Shown piece by piece: positions 30,596 to 37,559 of a stretch of DNA of 38,375 nt (positions within the stretch are counted from its first letter, which is position 1; the number at the start of each line of letters is the position of its first letter). The position numbers and the translations under genes were made by a program. The stretch spans positions 1 to 38,375 of the IMG/VR virus record IMGVR_UViG_3300042691_020903, one strand, 5' to 3'. The notes under the pieces are model-generated. The model did no database searches. It had not been told where the DNA came from and saw nothing but the letters and a program-made list of their open reading frames with translations. This DNA comes from a virus.

Positions 30596-32983
30596 ATGCC
30601 AGTAGTAACCGTCTTTAAGAACATCAGGGAGACCTCCACCCCCTTCTACAGGGATGCAGAGGGAATGCTTGACCGTATCAGGGAGGGAAAAAACAGGGAC
30701 CAGGTTGAAGCCATCCGTGCGGCAGGGGACAAGGCCGCACAGAACCGCCTAAAGGCCTCCCTGCCCTCGATCTGCTGGTCGGGCAAGTTCCCCCAACGCA
30801 ACGATGCCGCCATCCTTGCCCACTCCGGCCTCGTCTGCCTGGACTTCGATGGCCTCGGCACCGACGCCCCACGCCTGCGAGCCAAGCTGGTGGCAGACCC
30901 ATACACGTGGGCGCTGTTCACCTCCCCCGGCGGCGACGGCCTCAAGGTGCTGGTGCGCATACCGCCTGAGCCGCAGGACCACAAAGCTCATTTCGACGCC
31001 CTGGCCGAATATTACAGCGAGCCATCCTTCGACAGCACCAGCGGCAACATAAGCCGGGTGTGCTACACCTCCTACGACGCTGACCTATACCACAACCATG
31101 AAGCCCTGCTCTGGGAGGGGAAGAAGGAGAAGGACTGGCACGACATGGCGGTAAAGGCTCCCGAGATCAGGTTGCGGTCCAATAACGAGATCATCCGCCG
31201 CCTGCTCAAATGGTGGGCCGGCAAGTATGGGCTGGTGGAGGGGCAGCGCAACGCCAACGTGTTCAAGCTGGCCAGCGCCTTCAACCGCTTCGGCGTGCCA
31301 CAGATCGAGGCTCGCGGGGTGCTGATGGAGATGGCGCACGAGGGCTTCGACGACCGCGAGATAGACCGCATCCTGCACAGCGCCTACTCCAACAAGGAGC
31401 AGCACGGCACCCACTACTTCGAGGACCGCACCACGCGCGACCACATCCAGCGCCTGCTCATATCGGGGGAGAGCAAGTCGGCCATCAAGGCGACGCTGGC
31501 CGACAGGATGCCGCCCGATGAGGCCGAAGCCGCCATCAGCACCGTGGAGCGCAGCTCCCCTTGGATAGAGTTCTGGGAGAAGAACGACAAGGGAGTGGTG
31601 TCCATCGTCCACCATAAGTTCCGCTCATGGCTCGAGCACAACGGCTTCCGCAAGCTCTACCCAGAAGGCTCCGAGAACTTCGTCCTGGTCCACGTGGAGA
31701 ACAACCTGATCAGCAACACCAGCGCCGACCAGGTGAAGGACTATGTGCTCAAGCACCTCGAGCAGAAGGTGCCTGACGTGTCCATCTGGGAGCGCATGGC
31801 AGGCAGCGCCAAGTTCTTCGAGGAGAACTACCTGTCGATGCTGTCGCCCATCGAGGCGGCCTTCGTGAACGACACGCCCGAGGAGGGCATGCTATACTAC
31901 CGAAACTGCGCCGTGAAGGTCACCAAGGACCAGGTTGAGACCATCGACTACATCGACCTCGACGGCTATGTCTGGAAGAAGCATATCGTGGACAGGGAGT
32001 GGACCGGTGTAGGGCAGGGCGACGATGGCGTGTTCCGCCGCTTCATCCACCTGATCGCCGGGAAGAACAGCGATCGCGAGCGCAGCCTGCGCACCACCAT
32101 CGGCTACCTGCTGCACAGCCACAAGACAGCAGCCAAGAACAGGGCGGTCATCCTCAACGACGAGCAGATCAGCGACAACCCCAACGGCGGCAGCGGCAAG
32201 GGCATCTTCTGCCAATCCTTGGGCAAGATGAAGCGGCTGGCAAGCCTCGACGGCAAGGTGTTCAGCTTCGACAAGTCCTTTCCGTACCAGACCGTGGGTG
32301 CCGACACGCAGGTGCTGGTGTTCGACGACGTCGACAAGTACTTCCGGTTCGAGCGCCTCTTCAGCCTCATCACCGAGGGTATCACCCTGGAGAAGAAGAA
32401 CAAGGATGCGGTGCGCCTGCCGGTGCAGCGGTCGCCCAAGGTGGTCATCACCACCAACTACACCGTGGGAGGCGTCGGCGGCAGCTTCGAGCGCCGCAAG
32501 TGGGAGGTGGAGCTGTCGGCGCACTTCAACGCCAAGCACACCCCACAGGACGAGTTCGGCCATATGCTCTTCGACGAGTGGGACGGGCTGGAGTGGGCGC
32601 GGTTCGATGCCTACATGGTGGGGTGCCTGAGCCAGTTCCTGCGCGAGGGGCTGGTGGCCGCTCCGTTCAAAAACCTGAAGGTGCGGAAGTTCATCAAGCA
32701 CACCAGCCATGAGTTCTGGGAGTGGTGCTTCGATGGGAACCTGGAGCTGGGGCCGAGGCATGTGAGGGGCGCCAAGATGGAGGAGTTCACACGTGAGTAC
32801 CCCGACTACAAGGAGCGCGGCAAGTATGCCGTCACACAGAAAAGGTTCACGCAGTGGATGGCCGCCTGGGGCGAGTTCAATGGCTGGGAGGTAGGTGAAG
32901 GGAAGGACCAGAGCGGCAACAGGTACACCTACTACCGCACCGACGCGGATGTCAAGGAAGAAAGCGACGAAGCACCATTCTGA
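30596..32983 (+). CDS. Primase-helicase: VirE_N/BT4734-like N-terminus with SF3-like helicase
   Basis: About 795 residues. The N-terminal 180 residues match the VirE_N / BT4734-like domain (HSGLVCLDFDGLG, WALFTSPGGDGLKVLVRIP, DSTSGNISRVCYTSYDADLY), an archaeo-eukaryotic primase-like fold. A PriCT-like helical unit with RNANVFKLASAFNRFGVPQI follows near residues 215-265. The C-terminal half has an SF3/D5-like ATPase: NPNGGSGKGIFCQ (about 524-536, Walker A), QVLVFDDVDKY (about 570-580, Walker B) and KVVITTNYTVGG (sensor region). ATG 30596 is preferred; an in-frame GTG at 30587 lies in a leader repeat. It synthesises primers and unwinds DNA; no phage DNA polymerase was found, so host polymerase probably extends. 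Confidence 0.85.
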   Translation: MPVVTVFKNIRETSTPFYRDAEGMLDRIREGKNRDQVEAIRAAGDKAAQNRLKASLPSICWSGKFPQRNDAAILAHSGLVCLDFDGLGTDAPRLRAKLVADPYTWALFTSPGGDGLKVLVRIPPEPQDHKAHFDALAEYYSEPSFDSTSGNISRVCYTSYDADLYHNHEALLWEGKKEKDWHDMAVKAPEIRLRSNNEIIRRLLKWWAGKYGLVEGQRNANVFKLASAFNRFGVPQIEARGVLMEMAHEGFDDREIDRILHSAYSNKEQHGTHYFEDRTTRDHIQRLLISGESKSAIKATLADRMPPDEAEAAISTVERSSPWIEFWEKNDKGVVSIVHHKFRSWLEHNGFRKLYPEGSENFVLVHVENNLISNTSADQVKDYVLKHLEQKVPDVSIWERMAGSAKFFEENYLSMLSPIEAAFVNDTPEEGMLYYRNCAVKVTKDQVETIDYIDLDGYVWKKHIVDREWTGVGQGDDGVFRRFIHLIAGKNSDRERSLRTTIGYLLHSHKTAAKNRAVILNDEQISDNPNGGSGKGIFCQSLGKMKRLASLDGKVFSFDKSFPYQTVGADTQVLVFDDVDKYFRFERLFSLITEGITLEKKNKDAVRLPVQRSPKVVITTNYTVGGVGGSFERRKWEVELSAHFNAKHTPQDEFGHMLFDEWDGLEWARFDAYMVGCLSQFLREGLVAAPFKNLKVRKFIKHTSHEFWEWCFDGNLELGPRHVRGAKMEEFTREYPDYKERGKYAVTQKRFTQWMAAWGEFNGWEVGEGKDQSGNRYTYYRTDADVKEESDEAPF

Positions 32984-33015
32984 TCATGAGACATGGTGGA
33001 GTTGAAAAGAACATC

Positions 33016-33023
33016 TATATTTG
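33016..33023 (+). promoter_or_regulatory. -7 box (TATATTTG) of structured-RNA promoter B
   Basis: A perfect TATATTTG followed by ACCGC, identical over 13 bases to the site at 30291. A TGG stands 19 bases upstream (32994-32996), a weak -33. It lies 32 bases after the primase gene stop. The expected start is about 33027-33030, at the first bases of hairpin P1 of RNA copy B. Confidence 0.65.
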
Positions 33024-33026
33024 ACC

Positions 33027-33130
33027 GCTGCCGTTAAGGTAGCCGCAGGTGCCGCTGCGATGAGACAGACCAACCACATACCCCCAAAGCGAAAGGACGC
33101 CCGGCACGGCGTGCGAGTAGCTGCGGGGGT
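33027..33130 (+). ncRNA. Structured RNA, copy B, with kissing-loop architecture
   Basis: Homologue of the RNA at 30302, with hairpins in the same order: P1 GCTGCC/GGTAGC (33027-33043, one G-U pair); P2 CGCAG/CTGCG (33044-33059, loop GTGCCG), again abutting P1; linker ATGAGA..GACCA..ATACC; P3 outer ACCCCC/GGGGGT (33080-33085 with 33125-33130) and P3 inner ACGCC/GGCGT (33097-33112, loop CGGCAC). The P2 loop GTGCCG (33049-33054) pairs perfectly with the P3 loop CGGCAC (33102-33107), with different bases from copy A. It is followed by TGCTGTTTC and then the ATG at 33147, so it is probably a 5' leader. Confidence 0.75.
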
Positions 33131-33146
33131 TGCTGTTTCATAAACC

Positions 33147-33854
33147 ATGTACAACGCACCGCGAGATACGTTCAAGCCTGATGCTGTTGTGATAGGTGGT
33201 TGCATCGAGATGCAAAGACCATCAGACACCAGTACGGGATGTGATTGCTTTCAGGTGAGCTTTATCATCTGTCACAACCTGAAAAGTGTCCGCATTACCA
33301 TGTGCCGTGAATGGGCCAGATACATGGCTGGACATCTTGCCATATCATCTCGCAGACACGCGACAGATGCTTGGGGGCAAGTTATTCGCGAGGCTGTACA
33401 AAAAGCATTCCCTATCAATTATGTGGTACATCATAGGATGTACCACATCCATAGTTCGACATTGCGAAAATTGATTGAGCCTCTTGGATACTTCCCGTCA
33501 TACTTTGATGAGACTGTGATGGATAATAGATATGGCACCATAGTCAACTCGATTCCATTGAGGGACATTGCTGAACAATACTTTTCTGAAGACATCGAAG
33601 AGTGGAAAAAAGTGAGTTACTATAAGTGTCAATGGACAGGTCCGATTGATAGATTGGGTGGTGATGTATTCGATAGAAATTATGAAGAGCACAGGAAGTT
33701 CCGCCGAGTACTTGACAACATCGCCAACCATGCGAAGGCGATAGACTCAATCAAGGAACACATCAAAAAAAGAGGAACACGGTCTGAAGACTTCGCGGCA
33801 GTTCTGCTGCATCTTTCATCAACAGAAGCAAAAACCAAACAACCAAACCAATGA
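33147..33854 (+). CDS. AT-rich orphan protein downstream of structured RNA B
   Basis: A 235-residue protein of unknown family. The DNA is clearly more AT-rich than the flanking genes and uses A/T-ending codons, suggesting recent transfer. Visible segments: CDCFQVSFIICHNLKSVRIT, CREWARYMAGHL, helix QVIREAVQKAFPINYVVHHR, FDRNYEEHRKFRRVLDNIAN and a Lys-rich end EAKTKQPNQ. It contains several Cys/His but no clear zinc-finger spacing. Start ATG 33147, 16 bases after the RNA. It overlaps the next gene by ATGA. Its own promoter and RNA leader make it a candidate host-interaction or counter-defence gene, by inference. Confidence 0.55.
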   Translation: MYNAPRDTFKPDAVVIGGCIEMQRPSDTSTGCDCFQVSFIICHNLKSVRITMCREWARYMAGHLAISSRRHATDAWGQVIREAVQKAFPINYVVHHRMYHIHSSTLRKLIEPLGYFPSYFDETVMDNRYGTIVNSIPLRDIAEQYFSEDIEEWKKVSYYKCQWTGPIDRLGGDVFDRNYEEHRKFRRVLDNIANHAKAIDSIKEHIKKRGTRSEDFAAVLLHLSSTEAKTKQPNQ

Positions 33855-34090
33855 CACCGACGAACCAGAAGGCACTCTATCACAAGCTGATGGATGCAAT
33901 CGACAAAGTGATGAACGGAGACCTATCTCCTTCACAAGGCAAGGCCGTATCAGAACTTGCGGCAAGGATGAACAAGGCAAAAGACCTTGAGCATGATCGC
34001 GCTCGTGTGGCGATGGAGATTGACAACCATGCACGTACTGGTGGGCGCAACGTAGAGCTGCGTGAAATTGAAGGCAAGAACTTCGATTGA
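33851..34090 (+). CDS. Small helical phage protein
   Basis: A 79-residue protein: KALYHKLMDAIDKVMNGDLS, PSQGKAVSELAARMNKAKDL, EHDRARVAMEIDNHARTGGR. The plan (helix, NGDLSPSQGKAVSELA turn-helix, then a charged helix) is familiar from small early proteins of Bacteroidota phages with the motif MxGxISxxxAxxxxxLAxxxN. It is probably a dimeric helical protein; function unknown. AT-richer like its upstream neighbour. Coupled to it by ATGA and 3 bases before the next gene. Confidence 0.5.
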   Translation: MTPTNQKALYHKLMDAIDKVMNGDLSPSQGKAVSELAARMNKAKDLEHDRARVAMEIDNHARTGGRNVELREIEGKNFD

Positions 34091-34093
34091 CCA

Positions 34094-34528
34094 ATGAGAA
34101 CCACGATCACAGCGTTTGCCGTCGCGCTCACCATGACGGCAGCAGCACAGCCACAGCGTATCCTTGAAGCCCTGGGCGAACCCATGACCACCAACATCCT
34201 CGAAAAGAAGATGTGGTATGTTATGAAGACGGGCGACTGCGCCATGTCCTTTGGCATCACTCCCATCGGCATCAAGGCCGCGATGGACTACGAGGTCTAT
34301 CTGATGGGCAGGCTAAAGGACTACTACGTCGAGCGCCAACGCAGCGAGGAACTGCTACCGCCGTACGTCAGTAGCATGGTGGACATCTACGCCATGAAGC
34401 TGGCGCTGGAGAAGGACGACGCGTTCATACTGCACAAAGACATCTACAACATCGAAGGGCAGCTGATGTTCTTCGCGTTGATGATGAGCAGCAAGGGGGT
34501 CACCATCTACTGCGGCACGGAGGAATGA
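34094..34528 (+). CDS. Exported hypothetical protein
   Basis: A 144-residue protein with a signal peptide (MRTTITAFAVALTMTAAAQP, cleavage plausible after AAA or AAQ). The mature part is helical with RILEALGEPMTTNILEKKMW, IGIKAAMDYEVYLMGRLKDY, YAMKLALEKDDAFILHKDI, and two cysteines (GDCAM and IYCGTEE). A secreted protein in an early region is unusual and may act in the periplasm, for example in superinfection exclusion. That is inference. It overlaps the methyltransferase-like gene by ATGA. Confidence 0.5.
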   Translation: MRTTITAFAVALTMTAAAQPQRILEALGEPMTTNILEKKMWYVMKTGDCAMSFGITPIGIKAAMDYEVYLMGRLKDYYVERQRSEELLPPYVSSMVDIYAMKLALEKDDAFILHKDIYNIEGQLMFFALMMSSKGVTIYCGTEE

Positions 34529-35175
34529 GAGTCCTGATTGCTTGTGAAAGTAGCGGAACGGTTCGGGAAGCATTCCGGGCATTAGGCCATGAGGCTTGGA
34601 GTGCCGACCTGCTTCCTGCTGATGACGGTTCACCATACCACCTACAAGGTGACGTGCTCCAGGTTCTCGCAAATGACTGGGACTTGATGGTTGGGCATCC
34701 GCCATGCACCTACCTGAGCGTTTCTGGTATGCACTGGACTACACGTGGCCTGCGTGACCCGAAGCTAACAGAGGATGCGCTGGAGTTCGCCCGCGCTTTG
34801 ATGGATGCTCCGATACCGCGAATTGCCATCGAGAACCCGGTGAGCATCATATCCAGCCGCATCCGCAAGCCCGACCAGATCATCCAGCCGTGGCAGTTCG
34901 GCGATGATGCCAGTAAGAAGACGTGCCTCTGGCTGAAGAACCTGCCGAAGCTGAACAATGAGGACAGGTCAAAGTGGATACCTGGGCGCATCGTTGGCGA
35001 GGACAAGCGCGGCATGACGATTGTGCGATGGGCTAATCAGTGCGACAGCGGCCAGAACAGGCTTCCACCATCAGAAGATAGGTGGAAGCAAAGAAGCAAA
35101 ACGTATAACGGCATCGCGCAGGCGATGGCACAAACTTGGGGTCATGGAATGGAAGCGAGTGGTGTTCTCTTTTGA
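34525..35175 (+). CDS. Short cytosine-C5 DNA methyltransferase-like protein
   Basis: A 216-residue protein with C5-MTase landmarks in order: the motif I region RVLIACESSGTVREAFRALG (residues 2-21), SADLLP (26-31) as the acidic strand, the catalytic VGHPPCTYLS (Pro60-Cys61) as motif IV, and AIENPVS (101-107) as the ENV-like motif VI. The C-terminal part has KKTCLWLKNLPKL and a final helical AYxGIAxAMAxxW-like segment (YNGIAQAMAQTWG). It is much shorter than a standard C5-MTase and lacks a clear target-recognition domain. It may be a minimal phage MTase, or a relative that modifies DNA or nucleotides differently. Overlaps both neighbours. Confidence 0.75.
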   Translation: MRVLIACESSGTVREAFRALGHEAWSADLLPADDGSPYHLQGDVLQVLANDWDLMVGHPPCTYLSVSGMHWTTRGLRDPKLTEDALEFARALMDAPIPRIAIENPVSIISSRIRKPDQIIQPWQFGDDASKKTCLWLKNLPKLNNEDRSKWIPGRIVGEDKRGMTIVRWANQCDSGQNRLPPSEDRWKQRSKTYNGIAQAMAQTWGHGMEASGVLF

Positions 35176-35320
35176 CTTCATAGAAGATGGCATATGTCCA
35201 GAATGCCGAGAGCAGGATGGGGAATGCGAATGTCCTGGACCACATAGCGAAACTGAAGATGGAGAGCCATATCTGTTCAAGGAGATAGATGGAGTTCTAT
35301 ACGCGAAGCCACCACGATGA
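35144..35320 (+). CDS. Small zinc-knuckle-like protein
   Basis: A 58-residue protein. ATG at 35144 is chosen, overlapping the methyltransferase-like gene by 32 bases; an in-frame start at 35021 would overlap it far more. CPECREQDGECECPGPHSET has Cys residues spaced C-x2-C-x6-C-x-C, then an acidic stretch and EIDGVLYAKPP. The CPGPHSE...DGVLY pattern recurs in small phage proteins beside C5-MTase-like genes, so a partnership is plausible. It overlaps the helicase gene by ATGA. Confidence 0.6.
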   Translation: MEWKRVVFSFDFIEDGICPECREQDGECECPGPHSETEDGEPYLFKEIDGVLYAKPPR

Positions 35321-36567
35321 TTACCCTCCGACCATACCAGACCGAAGCCGCGCATAAGCTGCGGTCAATCCTCGTCAACCACCGCATCGCCTACCTGCGT
35401 GGTGAGGTGAGGACAGGCAAGACGCTCACCGCGTTCGAGACTGCTCGGCTGCTTCAGGTCAGCAAGGTGCTGGTGGTCACGAAGAAGAAGGCCATCGCCT
35501 CCATCATCAAGGATGCCGAGGCCATCGGGGTCGAGGCCACCGTCACCAACTACGAGCAACTCCCCAAGCTGAAGGGCACATCCTGGGACCTGCTCATCGT
35601 CGATGAGGGCCATTGCGTTGGAAAATATGCTAAGCCGTCCAAGCGGTTCAAAGACCTCCGGCAGCTGCACTACGGCATGGTCCTGCTGATGTCCGGCACG
35701 CCATCCCCGGAGAGCTACAGCCAGCTGTACCACCAGTTCGCCCTCGGCCCCGCCCCGTGGAGCCAGTACCGCAACTTCTATAGGTGGGCCGATACCTATG
35801 TCCGTGTCAAGGACAAGCGGGTCGGCACCGGCACGGTGGTGAAGGACTACAGCGACGCCATCGAGGTGATGGTGCTGCGCGACATTGAGCCGCTCACGGT
35901 CACCATCACACAAGAGCAGGCAGGGTTCCAGACGCAGATCGTGGAGCAGGTCCACAAGGTGCCGATGAAGGAGCGCACCTACAGGATGGCGGGCCGCATC
36001 ATGCGCGACGGCGTGGTGGGCAAGCCGGGGCGCCGCGTGGTGCTGGCGGATACCGCCGTGAAGCAGATGAGCAAGCTCCACCAGATCTACAGCGGCACGG
36101 TCATCACCGAGCACCACGGCCCGGTGACGTTCGACAGGTCCAAGGCGGAGTACTGCGTCAAGACCTTCACGCGCAAGACCGCGGTGCTCTACAAGTTCAA
36201 GGCCGAGGGCGACATGCTGAAGCAGGTCTATGCAGGACGCTGGACCGACAGCCCGGAGGTGTTCAACGCCACGCCGGATGCGGTCTACATAGGGCAGGTC
36301 CAGTCCAGCAGGGAGGGCGTCAACCTGTCCAGCGCGGATGACCTGGTGTTCTTCTCCATCGACCATTCTTCGCTCAGCTATTTGCAGGGGAGAGATCGGG
36401 CTTCCTACCTTGGCCGCACGACACCGCCCGTGGTGCATTGGGTCTTCGCCGAGCGCAGCATCGAGCCGCGCATCTACAAGCTGGTGAAGGAAAAGCAGGA
36501 CTACACCGTGAGCCATTACCGACATGACAGAGCAGGACTTCCAAGCCAAGCTGATCAAGCAGTATGA
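35317..36567 (+). CDS. SF2 (SNF2/DEAD-like) DNA helicase
   Basis: A 416-residue helicase. The Q-like RPYQ at 5-8 precedes motif I LRGEVRTGKTLTA (about 27-39), motif II LLIVDEGH (Asp96-His99), motif III LMSGTPSPES (124-133) and, in the second RecA domain, VQSSREGVNLSSADDLVFFS with YLQGRDRAS as motif VI (Gln-Gly-Arg). DEGH rather than DEAH and the overall length fit compact phage SNF2/SF2 helicases. Its last bases overlap the VRR-NUC gene by 44, a pairing seen in many phages. Probably acts in replication, recombination or DNA repair. Confidence 0.85.
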   Translation: MITLRPYQTEAAHKLRSILVNHRIAYLRGEVRTGKTLTAFETARLLQVSKVLVVTKKKAIASIIKDAEAIGVEATVTNYEQLPKLKGTSWDLLIVDEGHCVGKYAKPSKRFKDLRQLHYGMVLLMSGTPSPESYSQLYHQFALGPAPWSQYRNFYRWADTYVRVKDKRVGTGTVVKDYSDAIEVMVLRDIEPLTVTITQEQAGFQTQIVEQVHKVPMKERTYRMAGRIMRDGVVGKPGRRVVLADTAVKQMSKLHQIYSGTVITEHHGPVTFDRSKAEYCVKTFTRKTAVLYKFKAEGDMLKQVYAGRWTDSPEVFNATPDAVYIGQVQSSREGVNLSSADDLVFFSIDHSSLSYLQGRDRASYLGRTTPPVVHWVFAERSIEPRIYKLVKEKQDYTVSHYRHDRAGLPSQADQAV

Positions 36568-36760
36568 GGCGCAGGGCTGGTATGTGGTCAAGCTCATCCA
36601 ATGCAACAAGACCGGCATGCCCGACCTGATCCTGACCAAGCCCGACGAGGTGAAGTGGGTGGAGGTAAAGAGCGCCAAGGGCAGGCTCTCCCCCGTGCAA
36701 GAGTACCGCCACGCTGAACTGAGAGCGCGTGGATTCACCGTTGAAACTGTCAAGCCATGA
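36524..36760 (+). CDS. VRR-NUC domain endonuclease
   Basis: A 78-residue protein that is almost exactly a VRR-NUC domain: helix EQDFQAKLIKQYEAQGWYVV, the loop KTGMPDLILTKP with the first catalytic Asp (PDL), then WVEVKSAKGRLSPVQEYRHA carrying the E-x-K and the Lys/Gln of the PD-(D/E)XK fold (EVK). The final strand GFTVETVKP closes the fold. Stand-alone phage versions act on Holliday junctions or other DNA structures. It is encoded with the SF2 helicase, suggesting joint action in recombination or concatemer processing. Confidence 0.85.
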   Translation: MTEQDFQAKLIKQYEAQGWYVVKLIQCNKTGMPDLILTKPDEVKWVEVKSAKGRLSPVQEYRHAELRARGFTVETVKP

Positions 36761-37002
36761 GCACCACACCACGACCCCCGCTACTGAGCGATGAGGCAAT
36801 ACACAGCCCTGAGTTGATCATCCCACTTTCCACGAAGATGGTCCGCGACGTTTACGAGGCCGCCCGCGCCAAGGATGCGCAGTTGATCCAGCAGTTGGTG
36901 GATGCCATTCAGCAGATAGCAGACGAAGGGCATTGGACACCAGATATGCACGAACTACTGAATGCCGCAGCCGCCGCAGGCTTCAACCCTTACGAGACAT
37001 GA
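36757..37002 (+). CDS. Hypothetical small helical protein
   Basis: An 81-residue protein overlapping the nuclease stop (ATGA) and the next gene (ATGA). It has a flexible N-terminus (MSTTPRPPLLSDEAIHSPEL) and then two helices (MVRDVYEAARAKDAQLIQQL and MHELLNAAAAAGFNP). No recognised family. It lies between the DNA-processing genes and the glycan module. Confidence 0.45.
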   Translation: MSTTPRPPLLSDEAIHSPELIIPLSTKMVRDVYEAARAKDAQLIQQLVDAIQQIADEGHWTPDMHELLNAAAAAGFNPYET

Positions 37003-37559
37003 CGCTCCACCTCATCCAGCCCCGTGAACTGTACGGCCCACCAGAAAGGCAGGCTGAACTGCAACAGGCGTGGGACATCAACGATGCCATCTTCGACGCC
37101 GTCACCATCCCACACGGGCGCCCCACCTTCACCGACCTCTTCGCCATGTGCCGCGCCGATGCCGTCAACGTCATCGCCAACAGCGACATCTACTTCGACC
37201 ATACCCTGAGCGAGAATATCCATATTCTGGAGGAGGACGAGGTGTGGGCGTTGTCTCGATGGGATGACGGCGGCACCACCCTGGTGCCGTACTACCGCGC
37301 CGACAGCCAGGACGCATGGATAGTGCGCGGCGGACCATACGGCATCGACGCCCCCTTCACGATGGGCGTTCCGGGCTGCGACAACGCCATAGCCCATATC
37401 CTGTGTGTGGCTGGCTTCAACCTGCTCAACCCGTGCATGAGCGTCAAGGCCATCCACCTGCACAAGAGCGGGTACCGTACCTATGGCGAGGGGCGTGGCA
37501 AACCCAAGGAGTACCGCATCCCACCCCCATACCAACAGGTTCAGCCATGCAGCCTCTGA
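36999..37559 (+). CDS. Glycosyltransferase-like protein of the glycan module
   Basis: A 186-residue protein. ATG at 36999 is preferred over the in-frame upstream start at 36933, which lies within the previous gene. It contains VNVIANSDIYFDHTL (with the D-x-Y-F-D acidic motif typical of GT-A-like proteins), VWALSRWDDGG, SQDAWIVRGGPYGIDAPFTM, GVPGCDNAIAHILCVAGFNL and MSVKAIHLHKSGYRTYG. The ANSDI.FD ... LSRWD ... SQDAWI ... GxxGCDN ... KxxHxHxSxxRxY series is a recognisable but poorly characterised family found beside glycosyltransferases. It overlaps the CgeB-like gene by 13 bases. Role inferred: sugar transfer or glycan recognition. Confidence 0.6.
   Translation: MTLHLIQPRELYGPPERQAELQQAWDINDAIFDAVTIPHGRPTFTDLFAMCRADAVNVIANSDIYFDHTLSENIHILEEDEVWALSRWDDGGTTLVPYYRADSQDAWIVRGGPYGIDAPFTMGVPGCDNAIAHILCVAGFNLLNPCMSVKAIHLHKSGYRTYGEGRGKPKEYRIPPPYQQVQPCSL

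Noticed and set aside
30460-30605. Two tiny overlapping Cys-rich frames (30460-30543, 27 codons; 30504-30605, 33 codons)
   Set aside because: The CR-x-C patterns arise from the ATGTGCCG repeats in different frames; one starts with GTG and overlaps the primase start. Not enough support for genes.
31892-32761. 289-codon minus-strand frame opposite the primase-helicase
   Set aside because: Shadow of a GC-rich gene with clear ATPase motifs on the + strand.
35365-36753. 462-codon minus-strand frame opposite the SF2 helicase and nuclease
   Set aside because: The helicase and VRR-NUC motifs are unambiguous on the + strand; the minus frame is low-complexity His/Leu/Val-rich shadow.
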